Shown here in pieces: positions 45,689 through 55,950 of a DNA stretch of 64,000 bases. The stretch is from contig NZ_CP081299.1 of assembly GCF_019711195.1 (NCBI RefSeq), positions 3,782,001 to 3,846,000 on the forward strand. The letters run 5' to 3'. Within the stretch, counting starts at the first letter, position 1; each line of letters starts with the position of its first letter. The notes under the pieces are model-generated. The model ran no database searches and was not told the DNA's origin. It was given only the letters and a program-made list of their open reading frames with translations. The stretch is from Dyadobacter sp. NIV53. GTDB taxonomy: Bacteria > Bacteroidota > Bacteroidia > Cytophagales > Spirosomataceae. The position numbers and the translations under genes were made by a program.

Positions 45689-47503
45689 TTATGCTTTTCT
45701 TCTTTTTGTAGCCAGATCGTGCGCTGTATCATAATAAGAACGCAGGTTCATCCAGTCAAAAACATCAGAAATGTTCTCTACACGGTTACGCTGCATGATA
45801 CGGTCGCGGCGCTGCATTTTTACAAACTTGAACAGAATATCCGCCATCTGATCCGCAGCCTGCGTATAAGTTTGTGACTTCCTGTTAATTACATAAATCC
45901 CGCGGTTTTCATAGTCCCGCATGATCTGCATAATATAATCGCCAAAACCAGACAAGTCACTGGTAACCGTAGGAACACCTCGTACTACGCATTCCAATGG
46001 TGTGTAACCCCATGGTTCGTAATAACTCGGGAAAACGCCCAAATGGCATCCACGAACAAACTGTCCGTAATCAAGCCCGAATAGTGGATTGGTAGAAGAT
46101 ATAAAATCAGGGTGATAAACGATTTTTACTCTGTCACGCTCATTGTTAATCAGATTGGCTTTTTTGCAGAAATCAGTAATACCATCTTCTTCCTTCAAAT
46201 CGTGCGTTACAAAAGCAGGCAATTTGTCGGTTTTCCAGGTCTGGATTGTACGGCGCAAACGAAGGCGCCAGTATTCATCAACAAAATTATTCAGATCAGG
46301 CATTTTATGGTCTGTTCCGGAAGCCGCTGCCAAAAATAGTTTCTCGCCTACTTCTTTTTCAATCGCCGTACAGGTTTCCTGCAATTCATTCAGAACTGCT
46401 CTGGACTCAAGTACGTCAGGATTGATGGAGGTATAGGGTTGCTTGGTCACAATGAACATCACGACTGTCGTGTCCATATTGGCCTGTACCATTTTCCAGT
46501 TTAACCGGGCCAGAGCTTCCAGAGTTAAATCGTAGCCTTTGTTGCTGTATTCGTAACGCCCCGATGTGAAAAAGTAAAGCGTTTTGTCCAGATCAAAGGA
46601 ATAACTTGGAAAGAAATGTCCCAGAACAAAATCGTGAATCTTTTCCTTATACTTTAAGTGTAAATTCTGAAATTCATGAACGGCCTGGAAACGAACAACA
46701 TTTAGTCCGTTTGGCGTAACCAGATCAGGCATCCGGCCTAAAAACACCTCGCATTCACGTGCGGTAACGTCACTTACTGTGGTGAGCACATTCGCGGCCA
46801 GTGCAGCCAGTCTTTCAACAGAACATTGTGTAACTATTCCGTAGTTTTTAGCTTCATGTTCCCAATCAAAAAATGGAAGTTTACTGTAAAAACCATCCAC
46901 ATTTTGTGCCAGATAACGGCCCAGCATGGTTGCATGTGTAGTAAATGTGGTTGCAATTTTTACATTTTCACGTTTCAGGTCAGGAAGCCCGCTGCTGGCC
47001 ATCCATTCATGAAACTGTGCAGAAATATCTTCCCGTTTGGCATTTTCTTCTGCATATTCCTTTAAAAATATCCTGATAAGTTCTCCAAAACAAAGTGTCT
47101 GATTGACCAGCGGCTCTACATTAATGGTAGAAATACGGTTGCGCTCCCATAAATTAAACTTGATAATATCCAGCTCTTTGGTAATACTTTCCAGATCAAA
47201 CAGGACAACTCTTGGCTTACCTGTAACCAGCCAGTAGCCGTAATGGACAATATAACCCATTTCCCTCATTCTCTTCACCGTACGCCCCGCAGGTGAATCG
47301 TCCATATCCGTTATTTCTTCAAATTCTGAGGATGCTTTTTTCTCAAAATAGGGACCAAGTAAAAAGTAGTTTTCCTCCCACTTTTCTACCATTGCAGGCA
47401 CCTTAGTTCTTATTACAGTATAAATTCCTCCAACTTGATTACAAACCTCCCATGCGATTTCAAAGAGGACGTTTTTTTTAGTGGTTTTGACAAATGGTTC
47501 CAA
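45689..47503 (-). CDS. GT3-type glycogen synthase
   Basis: The 604-residue glycosyltransferase resembles eukaryotic-type (GT3) glycogen synthase more than bacterial GlgA. It contains EVCNQVGGIYTVIRTKVP near the start, TTHATMLGRYLAQNV, and the late FPSYYEPWGYTPLECVVRGVPTVTSD donor-site segment, given in parts. It should extend alpha-1,4-glucan from UDP-glucose. Such GT3 enzymes occur in Bacteroidota. No glgB, glgC or other glycogen genes are nearby. Confidence 0.88.
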   Translation of the reverse strand: MEPFVKTTKKNVLFEIAWEVCNQVGGIYTVIRTKVPAMVEKWEENYFLLGPYFEKKASSEFEEITDMDDSPAGRTVKRMREMGYIVHYGYWLVTGKPRVVLFDLESITKELDIIKFNLWERNRISTINVEPLVNQTLCFGELIRIFLKEYAEENAKREDISAQFHEWMASSGLPDLKRENVKIATTFTTHATMLGRYLAQNVDGFYSKLPFFDWEHEAKNYGIVTQCSVERLAALAANVLTTVSDVTARECEVFLGRMPDLVTPNGLNVVRFQAVHEFQNLHLKYKEKIHDFVLGHFFPSYSFDLDKTLYFFTSGRYEYSNKGYDLTLEALARLNWKMVQANMDTTVVMFIVTKQPYTSINPDVLESRAVLNELQETCTAIEKEVGEKLFLAAASGTDHKMPDLNNFVDEYWRLRLRRTIQTWKTDKLPAFVTHDLKEEDGITDFCKKANLINNERDRVKIVYHPDFISSTNPLFGLDYGQFVRGCHLGVFPSYYEPWGYTPLECVVRGVPTVTSDLSGFGDYIMQIMRDYENRGIYVINRKSQTYTQAADQMADILFKFVKMQRRDRIMQRNRVENISDVFDWMNLRSYYDTAHDLATKRRKA

Positions 47504-47772
47504 TATGGGATACAGGTTTAAACGTTATAGCGGTACATGTAAAATGTAATAATTAAGGTCTGGCACAAAAAATCCTTGTAATTACACAATAAATATCCAG
47601 AAAAATTATTCACAATAGCAATAATTTAGCGCATGATTATTTCAGTTTTTATAATCAGGCACAAAAGTCAAATATTAAAAATGTAACTAAGTTAAGAATG
47701 CAGGAAAATTTAATCATTAATTCAATTTGCCAAAACAAGGGATTCAAAGGCGAAATTAAGATAGTTCTCGGT

Positions 47773-47780
47773 TAACTTTG
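47773..47780 (+). promoter_or_regulatory. Possible -7 box of the GHL10 gene
   Basis: TAACTTTG fits TAnnTTTG and lies 39 bases before the start at 47819. No TTG sits 19-21 bases upstream, so the call is weak. The 315-base divergent gap (47504-47818) holds no gene. Confidence 0.3.
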
Positions 47781-47818
47781 TTCCAAATTACGTTACTTTG
47801 ACGGGATTAACATTTTGT

Positions 47819-49399
47819 ATGTGTTTTATAGTGAGAAATTTTAAATTTATTACGCTTTTCCTCTTTTTAGATATTTTTTTGCTTGAAAGCTGTGTCGCTC
47901 AAAGTAATGATATTGAAAATATATTGCCTCCTAAAAGGGAATTCAGAGCAGTATGGATAGCAACAGTAGATAATATAGACTGGCCCAGCAGCAAAATTAT
48001 GGAGCCAAACTTACAAAGGGACGAATTTACCAACCTTCTGGATTTTCATAAAAAAGTAGGCATGAACGCAGTTTTTGTTCAGGTAAGAGCTGCTGGCGAT
48101 GCATTTTACGCAAAAAGTCCTGAACCGTGGTCAGAGTGGCTTACCGGCAGGCAGGGGCGGGAACCTTATCCCATGTGGGATCCTATGGATTTCATGATAA
48201 AAGAAACACATAAGCGCGGATTGGAATTTCACGCATGGCTGAATCTGAACAGATTAGTACACAAATCCTCTACGAGTGTTTCGACAGAAAATATCAGCCG
48301 AATTCATCCTGAGTGGATTTTGAGCTATGATGGTTATAAACTTTTTAATTTTGGTATACCCGAAGTAAGGAACTTCATTACAGATATGACTGTGAATGTT
48401 GCCAAAAACTATGACGTAGATGGTATCCATTTTGATGACTATTTTTATCCTTATGCTGTTCCAGGACAAATTATCCAGGATGAGGAGACTTTCCGGAAAT
48501 ATGGCCAGGGATTTGCAAACAAGGCCGACTGGAGAAGAAATAATATTGATTTACTGGTAAAGCAAATCCATGATGCATTAAATGAAATAAAGCCCAGACT
48601 TAAATTCGGGATCAGTCCTTGTGCGGTCTGGCGTAATAAAGCAACCGATCCCGAAGGTTCCAAATCTTTCGGTGCACTGGCCTCGTACGATGATCTTTTT
48701 GCAGATAGCAGAAAATGGATTAAAGAAGGATGGGTGGATTATATCGTTCCCCAGGTATATTTTTCATCAGGTTTCGGAAAAGTACCTTATAGGAATCTTG
48801 TAGACTGGTGGGCCGAAAATTCCTATGGCCGGCATTGCTATGTAGGCATCGGCGCATACCGCGTTGGATATAAGGAACGTGACACAAACTGGGCCAATCC
48901 GAAAGAAATCCCTAATCAGATAAGATATTCTCGTGAGGATGAAACGGACGGAGCCATATTTTTCAGCTCAAGGTCTTTAAAAAATAACAGTCTGGGTTTT
49001 GCTGATTCACTTCGCCAGGATTTTTACAAATACCCCGCATTGGTTCCTACCATGCCCTGGAAAGACCGAATTCCTCCGCTTTCTCCAAAAAGCCTGAAAG
49101 CTACTTTACTTAATAACGGGCTTGAACTATTCTGGGAAAAACCCGATTCAGCTTCGGATGGTGACCAGGCATGGTATTACATAATTTACCGTTTTTCACC
49201 AGAAGAAAAACCAACTGCTTACGACGCCAGACGTATTATTGGTATGTGTTATGAAGGAGAACGGTTTGTAGACAATACAGTACGGCCGGGAAACAAATAT
49301 GTATATTACATTACCGCTGTCGACAGGCTGCACAATGAAGGCAGGCCGATCGGGCCTTTAAAAGTAGAGGTTCAGGATCAAAAACTACTCAGGTTTTAA
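47819..49399 (+). CDS. GHL10-family (DUF187-type) glycoside-hydrolase-like lipoprotein
   Basis: Start ATG 47819 gives 526 residues; an upstream TTG at 47798 would add seven. The lipobox LLESC is at the N-terminus. The TIM-barrel GHL10 domain (~30-370) contains REFRAVWIATVDNIDWP, FHAWLNLNR, VDGIHFDDYFYPY and GISPCAVWRN, with carboxylates that fit the catalytic site. A C-terminal fibronectin-like beta domain follows. GHL10 enzymes are thought to act on surface or peptidoglycan-linked glycans; the substrate is unknown here. Confidence 0.85.
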   Translation: MCFIVRNFKFITLFLFLDIFLLESCVAQSNDIENILPPKREFRAVWIATVDNIDWPSSKIMEPNLQRDEFTNLLDFHKKVGMNAVFVQVRAAGDAFYAKSPEPWSEWLTGRQGREPYPMWDPMDFMIKETHKRGLEFHAWLNLNRLVHKSSTSVSTENISRIHPEWILSYDGYKLFNFGIPEVRNFITDMTVNVAKNYDVDGIHFDDYFYPYAVPGQIIQDEETFRKYGQGFANKADWRRNNIDLLVKQIHDALNEIKPRLKFGISPCAVWRNKATDPEGSKSFGALASYDDLFADSRKWIKEGWVDYIVPQVYFSSGFGKVPYRNLVDWWAENSYGRHCYVGIGAYRVGYKERDTNWANPKEIPNQIRYSREDETDGAIFFSSRSLKNNSLGFADSLRQDFYKYPALVPTMPWKDRIPPLSPKSLKATLLNNGLELFWEKPDSASDGDQAWYYIIYRFSPEEKPTAYDARRIIGMCYEGERFVDNTVRPGNKYVYYITAVDRLHNEGRPIGPLKVEVQDQKLLRF

Positions 49400-49434
49400 G
49401 GTGTTAATTACTTTGTATCAGAAAAATAAGCTGC

Positions 49435-50652
49435 ATGAGTAACGCGATTCAATACGAGTATAAAAAGGAATATCTGGCGGTTTCGGCACCTACCAAATAC
49501 AACTCCGAAAATCTTCGTACAGAAGAAATGGTACTCAATATGGGGCCGCAACATCCATCGACACATGGTGTTCTGCGACTGGAAGTGGTTACGGACGGAG
49601 AAGTGGTAATGGACGTAATTCCTCATATCGGATATTTGCACCGATGCTTTGAAAAGCACGCCGAATCCATGCCATTTAACCAGATTATTCCTTACGTAGA
49701 CCGAATGGATTACGTTGCTTCCATGAATTCCGAACATGCGTATGTAATGGGAGTTGAGCGTATGCTGGGAATTGAAAACGATATTCCGAAACGGGTTGAA
49801 TATATACGGGTAGTCGTTGCAGAACTGAACCGCCTTGCATCGCACTTTGTGGCTTTGGGTACTTATGCGCTTGATATTGGTGCTTATACGCCGTTTTTAT
49901 GGATGATGCGTGACCGCGAGCAGATTTTACGGTTACTGGAATGGACATGTGGCGCAAGAATGCTCTATAATTATATCTGGATAGGAGGGCTATTTTATGA
50001 TCTGCCAATCGGATTTGAAGAGAGGTGCCTGGAATTTGTTAAATATCTTAAACCTAAATTAACAGAGTTACAACAACTCGTCATTGATAACAAAATATTT
50101 ATTGAACGAACTGCCAATGTGGGTGTATTGCCTTTGCCGGTTGCCATTAATTATGGTTGTACCGGCCCCATGTTAAGGGCATCAGGTTTAAAGTATGATT
50201 TAAGGCGTGTGGATAATTATTCTGTTTATCCTGAAATTGATTTTGAAATTCCAATCGGTGAAGGAAAAATGGGAGCAACCGGCGATTGCTGGGACAGAAC
50301 ATGGGTCCGGGTTGCTGAGTGTTGGGAATCAGTCAAAATTATTGAACAAAGCCTGATTAAACTGACCGGAGATCATAAAAGAACACGTGATTTTGATCCG
50401 CAGGCTTTGGTTCCTAAAAAAATCCGCCCAAAAGCAATGGATTTTTATGTCCGGGCAGAAAATCCTAAGGGAGAACTTGGCTTCTTTTTCAGGACGGATG
50501 GAAGATCTGATATTCCGGTAAGATGCAAGGCAAGAGCTTGTTCATTCAATAATCTTTCGGTCATTGGTGAAATGTCCAAAGGTGCGTTACTGGCGGATCT
50601 GGTTGCTATAATTGGATCTATTGATGTAGTAATGGGAGAAGTGGACAGATAA
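49435..50652 (+). CDS. nuoD: NADH-quinone oxidoreductase subunit D
   Basis: NuoD (405 residues) is part of the peripheral arm of complex I and lines the quinone cavity. It has NMGPQHPSTHGVLRLEV near the N-terminus, GYLHRCFEKHAESM, and GATGDCWDRTWVR. The gene is alone here, without nuoB, nuoC or other complex I genes, so the operon is split. A strong terminator follows. Confidence 0.96.
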   Translation: MSNAIQYEYKKEYLAVSAPTKYNSENLRTEEMVLNMGPQHPSTHGVLRLEVVTDGEVVMDVIPHIGYLHRCFEKHAESMPFNQIIPYVDRMDYVASMNSEHAYVMGVERMLGIENDIPKRVEYIRVVVAELNRLASHFVALGTYALDIGAYTPFLWMMRDREQILRLLEWTCGARMLYNYIWIGGLFYDLPIGFEERCLEFVKYLKPKLTELQQLVIDNKIFIERTANVGVLPLPVAINYGCTGPMLRASGLKYDLRRVDNYSVYPEIDFEIPIGEGKMGATGDCWDRTWVRVAECWESVKIIEQSLIKLTGDHKRTRDFDPQALVPKKIRPKAMDFYVRAENPKGELGFFFRTDGRSDIPVRCKARACSFNNLSVIGEMSKGALLADLVAIIGSIDVVMGEVDR

Positions 50653-50696
50653 ATTTGGGAGAAAGGGTTAATGGAATAAAAGGAATTGGATTTATA

Positions 50697-50734
50697 GCAA
50701 AAAAGAGCTCCATGGTTGGAAGCTCTTTTTTGCT
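50697..50734. terminator. Bidirectional terminator between nuoD and asd
   Basis: GCAAAAAAAGAGCT (50697-50710) pairs with AGCTCTTTTTTGC (50722-50734), with A-run and T-run flanks built into the stem. It follows the nuoD stop and faces the end of asd. Confidence 0.85.
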
Positions 50735-50836
50735 ATCGTTTTTTTTAAAATAATATACAATGCTCAATGTTAAACCGCGACGGCGGACCGTTATCAATAT
50801 TCAATAATGAAAATTGAAAATTATTTTATATCAATA

Positions 50837-51847
50837 CTACGCTTCCTGAGTAACACCTACCAAATCGTGTTTCATTAAAAACTCAGCGATCTGAACTGTG
50901 TTTGTAGCGGCTCCTTTACGAAGATTATCTGCTACAATCCATAAATTTAATGTTTTAGGCTGAGATTCATCTCTGCGGATACGGCCTACAAAAGTTTCGT
51001 CTTTTCCGTGCGCTGTCAATGGCATTGGATAAAGAAAGTTTTTAGGATCGTCCTGAATAATAATTCCTTCCGCTTCACTCAAAATTTTCCTTACTTCTTC
51101 CAGGTCAAATTCATTTTCAAATTCTACATTAACCGCTTCCGAATGACCGCCAATAGTAGGAATACGAACAGTAGTGGCAGTTACAGCAATGCTGTCGTCA
51201 CCCATGATCTTTTTCGTTTCGTTCGTCATTTTCATTTCTTCTTTGGTATAACCATTGTCGAGAAATGAATCAATATGCGGCAACACATTAAGATCAATCT
51301 GATGCGGATACACTTTTCCTCTGCTATGATCGCCTGCTCTTTCTGAAAACAATTGATCCACCGCCGCTTTGCCAGTACCCGTCACTGACTGGTACGTAGA
51401 AACAACAACCCGCTTAATTTTATATTTTTCATGCAAAGGATTTAAAACCACAACCATCTGAATGGTTGAACAGTTAGGATTTGCAATGATCTTATCTTCT
51501 TTCGTTAATGTTTTGGCATTAATTTCAGGAACTACCAGCTTTTTGGTAGGATCCATACGCCATGCAGAAGAATTGTCAATAACTGTAATGCCAGCTTCTG
51601 CAAATCTCGGAGCCAGTTCAAGAGAAGTTCCGCCACCGGCCGAAAATATGGCAATCTCAGGCTTGGCTGCTATGGCGTCCTCAAATCCGATCACCGTTAT
51701 CTGTTTACCCTTAAATGTAACTTCCTTACCAACAGATCTTTCTGATGCAACGGCCAATAGTTCCGTCACCGGGAAATTACGCTCTTCGAGCACTTTGAGG
51801 ATTTCGCCGCCTACCAGACCGGTAGCGCCTACCACTGCAATTTTCAT
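50837..51847 (-). CDS. asd: Aspartate-semialdehyde dehydrogenase
   Basis: Asd makes aspartate semialdehyde for lysine, threonine, methionine and diaminopimelate. From ATG 51847 (MKIAVVGATGLVGGEILKVL) the protein has 336 residues with an N-terminal Rossmann motif, nucleophile Cys in NPNCSTIQMV, and the GHSEAVNVEFE segment with active-site His. A 16-residue upward extension to 51895 is unlikely. Confidence 0.95.
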   Translation of the reverse strand: MKIAVVGATGLVGGEILKVLEERNFPVTELLAVASERSVGKEVTFKGKQITVIGFEDAIAAKPEIAIFSAGGGTSLELAPRFAEAGITVIDNSSAWRMDPTKKLVVPEINAKTLTKEDKIIANPNCSTIQMVVVLNPLHEKYKIKRVVVSTYQSVTGTGKAAVDQLFSERAGDHSRGKVYPHQIDLNVLPHIDSFLDNGYTKEEMKMTNETKKIMGDDSIAVTATTVRIPTIGGHSEAVNVEFENEFDLEEVRKILSEAEGIIIQDDPKNFLYPMPLTAHGKDETFVGRIRRDESQPKTLNLWIVADNLRKGAATNTVQIAEFLMKHDLVGVTQEA

Positions 51848-51953
51848 TCTTGCATTAAGATTAAATGAATTATTTATTAAATACCGCTTTCTCAAAAACT
51901 GAATGAGAAAAGAGCCGCAAATTTACGAGGAAAATTAGAACAAATATTGTTTT

Positions 51954-52337
51954 TTACTGAATAACCGCGGTAAATTCTATCTCAACCAAATAGTCAGGAG
52001 ATACGAGGCCTTTGATCTCATAAATTCCGGTTGTTGGCTTTATATCTTTAAAATAGAAACCGTGTGCACGCGCAATGTCATCAAAACGGGCAATGTCGGT
52101 GGTAAATATCCTGGTTCTTATCACATCATTCAAACTGCAACCCGCTTCCTCCAACACTTTTGCAATTCTTTCAATGATGTTATTGGTTTGTGCATAAGCA
52201 TCATCTGCCTTCACGTTTTCACCATCCACAATAGCAACTGTGCCGGCAACTTCTACGATATTTCCAATTCTGACTGCACGGCAGTAACCCATTTTGTCTT
52301 CCCATGGAGAACCGGAAAGAATATTTTTTCTTGACAT
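51954..52337 (-). CDS. RidA-family protein
   Basis: From ATG 52337 (MSRKNILSGSPWEDKMGYCRA) the protein has 127 residues. It has the trimeric YjgF/RidA fold with motifs GNIVEVAGTVA, CSLNDVIRTRIF and the closing Glu in YLVEIEFTAVI. RidA deaminates reactive enamine/imine intermediates, but several subgroups lack the catalytic Arg, and the Arg in VIRTRIF is present here. It is probably cytoplasmic. Confidence 0.85.
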   Translation of the reverse strand: MSRKNILSGSPWEDKMGYCRAVRIGNIVEVAGTVAIVDGENVKADDAYAQTNNIIERIAKVLEEAGCSLNDVIRTRIFTTDIARFDDIARAHGFYFKDIKPTTGIYEIKGLVSPDYLVEIEFTAVIQ

Positions 52338-52426
52338 AAGATTGATAGTTGATATTAATAATTTCAGGTTGTAAAGATATTGAAGCCGGGCCTCAAACAA
52401 TTAGCAGAACGTAATATATTCAGAGT

Positions 52427-53872
52427 TTACAATTTCTTCTTCTGGTTTGGATTTTTGTCCCGGTTCAGTTTCCATGCTGTTACACCAATATAAACCATAC
52501 TTCCTCTTGCACCACCTTTTTTAATCAATCCGTTTACATTACTAAAACCTAAAAATACAGGCCCGAAATGACCAACTGCTCCAATTGACGGACGGTTATT
52601 TCCTTCAATAAAAGAAATAGGAAATGCAAAATCAGAATCTTCGTCTTCAAACCGCGGTGTTATGGTAAATGAATTCGGTTGATAAATATCCAGAGGTTCA
52701 CTACTTCCGGCATTGTACCGTGCTGTTCCGGATAAGTTCAGGAAAAATCCTTTGACAAGCTGAATATCCGCTTCCAGATGAATTGCCTGCGGTAAGCGGA
52801 CATTTTTGCGAAAAATAGTATCTGATTGTGCAGGTAACAAGCTCATAAAACCTTCCGGCCCCTTATCACTGATTGTTTCCAGGTCATTTTGACCTATTAC
52901 ATATTGATCCTGCCGACCACTTATTACGCGGTTATTCGTGGTCCGGTAGCGGATGGATCCTATATCCGTCAAAGAAACGCCAAGCCGCAGCAAATATTCG
53001 GGGCTTTCGTCATAGCTGTCTTTACCCTTTTTCCAATAAGATCCCAGTTCATAAGTCACACCCAGATCATAACCCCATCCCGAACCATATTTTTCAGGAT
53101 CCAGTAAATTTCCCAGTTTCCTTTTTTTCACAACCTGGCTGTAACCACTTTCATAAGTCAGATTTGTTAATACCAGTTCGCTGGATTCTTCATTTCCTGT
53201 TTCCGGGCGAATCGTAAAATTGTCAGCATTGGCATTCAAATAACCAATTCTTGCTCCAAAAACTCTTTTTCCGGTAACTCCTACACGTAATTTATGCGAT
53301 TCCAAATCCAGTAACTGGATGCCGTACGTAACACTAACATCAGAAAAACTTTGCTGAACAAGATTAAAATTCCCCCACGATTGGGCAGAAATTGACGGCG
53401 TATTTCCTGTATCAAGGCGGCGGAAGTAAAGATTTTGGATCGGGTCGGGAATATTATTTCCCTTTACATAACCTCTTGTCCTGAATTGTAATGCCAAACC
53501 CTGGTATTTATCAATAGCTATGGAAGCCGACGGCCAACGGATTTCACTCACCAGATAAAGCGGATCTTTATATGTAAGAGATCCCATCGTACGAGAACGC
53601 CCGTACAGTTCTTTGGTCGAATGCGGCGCCAGCAATGGATATAATAAGGAATTTTTACCAAGAAAAACAAAATAACGGTAATTGATACTGCCTCCGATTG
53701 TACCAATATTAATTTGCCATTTGTGCTTTGGCCCGCCAATTACAGATGGATTGTAGGTTGCGCGGTAAATTCCTCCATAATTGCTGCTTTCCAAGCCGGG
53801 AATTTGCTGGGCATTACTAATTTGAACTGCAAATAAAATGAATAGTGCTGTGTAGTATTTCGTTTTTTTCAA
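52427..53872 (-). CDS. DUF5723 outer-membrane barrel protein
   Basis: The 481-residue protein has a signal peptide (VQISNAQ). A long series of amphipathic strands follows (GGSINYRYFVFLG, TYGIQLLDLESHKLRVGVTGKR, GHFGPVFLGFSNVNGL), as in PorV/DUF5723-like barrels of Bacteroidota. It starts at TTG 53872, because the signal peptide begins there and no ATG is close. The start overlaps the recQ stop as TTGA, a typical translational-coupling arrangement. The role is unknown. Confidence 0.75.
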   Translation of the reverse strand: MKKTKYYTALFILFAVQISNAQQIPGLESSNYGGIYRATYNPSVIGGPKHKWQINIGTIGGSINYRYFVFLGKNSLLYPLLAPHSTKELYGRSRTMGSLTYKDPLYLVSEIRWPSASIAIDKYQGLALQFRTRGYVKGNNIPDPIQNLYFRRLDTGNTPSISAQSWGNFNLVQQSFSDVSVTYGIQLLDLESHKLRVGVTGKRVFGARIGYLNANADNFTIRPETGNEESSELVLTNLTYESGYSQVVKKRKLGNLLDPEKYGSGWGYDLGVTYELGSYWKKGKDSYDESPEYLLRLGVSLTDIGSIRYRTTNNRVISGRQDQYVIGQNDLETISDKGPEGFMSLLPAQSDTIFRKNVRLPQAIHLEADIQLVKGFFLNLSGTARYNAGSSEPLDIYQPNSFTITPRFEDEDSDFAFPISFIEGNNRPSIGAVGHFGPVFLGFSNVNGLIKKGGARGSMVYIGVTAWKLNRDKNPNQKKKL

Positions 53873-55787
53873 GACTTGATTTGTGTATTTAAAGTCAGTT
53901 TCCCGACTGAATCGTAATGTATAACTTCTTCCTCAATGAGCTGTTTTAATGTTTGCAGAAGAATTTTCTCTGAAATATTTTCAAAAGCCAAGCTCAAATC
54001 CCGCGGCGTAACAGCCATTTGCTGTTCAATATAAGACCTGATCGCACTGCTTAATTCTTCATTGCGTGTATTTTCACTTTTCCTGTTCATCAGGCATATA
54101 TCGCAAACGCCACATTCTTTTGCATCAAATTCATTAAAATACTCCAGCAATAATAAAGTCCTGCACCGGTGTGTATGCGATGCGTATTGTATCACCGCTC
54201 TTGCTTTCTGCCGGTCTGTTTCCTTCTTTTTTCAATTTCGTATACATTTAAAGGAAGTAAGGAAGCATCGTATCTGGGAGTAAGGAATGTAAGCTGAGGC
54301 TTGTCTCTTTTGGGTTCATAATCAATCACATCCCGCTCTTTCAGAAATACCAGCTTTTTGTTAATTTCCTGTAATGGTGCAAAGTAAATCTGTGCAATTT
54401 CACTTTCTGATATCCGTACATATTCTGTAAAAAGCTCGCCGCCATATAACCGGAGCAACATTTTGATAAACGAATCAAATTCGCCGTAACGTATTTGAAA
54501 ATCGTATAACTGACGGTTGTCAACGATAAAGTGTATTTTGGAAGTGTCGTTAAAATTTTCACTTAGCTGAATAAACCCTTCTTCTTCAAGCAATTTTAGT
54601 GCATAATGTGTTTCGCTGACCGGCAAACCGAAAATTCCTGCAAAGTCCTGAATGTCAAAACTAAAACTTTCAAATTCAGCTCCGCCAACCGGAATTTTAT
54701 AGTAATTAGCCAGGGCCTGATACACTCTTTTTACAATTTCTGCCGAAGGATATTTACGTTCAACGCTTTCTGCCAGTTCTTCCAGGTCAATTTTGTTAAA
54801 AAGTGCAACCGCATAAGCCTTTTTTTCATCACGGCCGGCTCTTCCTGCTTCCTGATAATACGCTTCCAGGCTTTCCGGCAAATCGAAATGAATTACTGCA
54901 CGAACATCCGGTTTGTCGATTCCCATTCCGAATGCATTGGTAGCCACTATGACCCTTACCTGGTTTTTTATCCAGGCCATTTGTCTTTCAGTACGGTCAC
55001 GAAAAGGTAGCCCTGCATGATAACTTTGGGCAGGAATTCCTTGTCGGCTCAATGAATCCGCAAGTTCCTTAGTCCGCTTTCTGGTTCGAACATAAACAAT
55101 GGCAGTTCCGGGGACATTTTTCAGGATCTGGATCAGTTTTCTCTCCTTGTTTTCCTCCATAAAAGCGGAATATGACAAATTAGCACGGGCAAAAGATTGT
55201 TTGAAAACCCTTGCCGACTTCATTTTCAGCTTGTCAAGTATATCTGCCCTTACTTCCTCAGTGGCTGTTGCTGTTAAAGCGATCACAGGTACGCCGGGAA
55301 GCAGATCACGGTAATCAGAAATAAGCAAATAGGAAGGGCGGAAATCATAACCCCAAGAAGAAATACAATGTGCCTCATCCACAGCCAGTAAGCAGATTGT
55401 CATACGCTTGGTGCGCTCAATCATGATATCGGTTCTTAAACGCTCCGGCGACACGTACAGAAATTTTGTGGTACCATGGATACAATTGTCAAGCGTAATG
55501 TCGATCTCGTGCCGGTTCATTCCCGAGTGAATAGCAGCAGCAGAAATACCACGTTTTTTCAACTGTTCAACTTGGTCTTTCATGAGTGCGATGAGAGGCG
55601 TTACAACAATACATACGCCATTCATAGCCATTACAGGCACCTGAAAGCAAATGGATTTGCCTCCTCCGGTCGGCAGCAACACAAGCGTATCCAGACCATT
55701 AAGAACCGTTCTGATTGCTTCTTCCTGAAAAGGACGAAACTGATCATAACCCCAGTATTGCTTCAGAACGGCATGAATGTCACTCAT
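53869..55787 (-). pseudogene. recQ: ATP-dependent DNA helicase RecQ, split by one frameshift
   Basis: From ATG 55787 (MSDIHAVLKQYWGYDQFRPF) the first frame carries the full helicase core: motif I GGGKSICFQ, DEAH box AVDEAHCISSWGYDFRPSY, motif V/VI GMGIDKPDVR and EAGRAGRD. It stops at 54192. The remainder (54195-53869) contains the zinc site CGVCDIC and RQC region. Adding one A to the T6/A6 run at 54227-54232 gives EIEKKKETDRQKARAVIQY and restores one ~640-residue RecQ. Either miscalled sequence or a true frameshift explains it. Confidence 0.85.
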
Positions 55788-55950
55788 TTTTGACGAAATC
55801 AATTAAAAACAAATATAACATGGTGGAAAACAACGAATCAATTTCTTTGTTTTAATACGAAACTACTAACTTTACAACCGTTCATTTAATCCTTCCCGGC
55901 AACAGATTGGTTTTGCGTAACGTACCATTTTTTATCTTACACACCTATTT

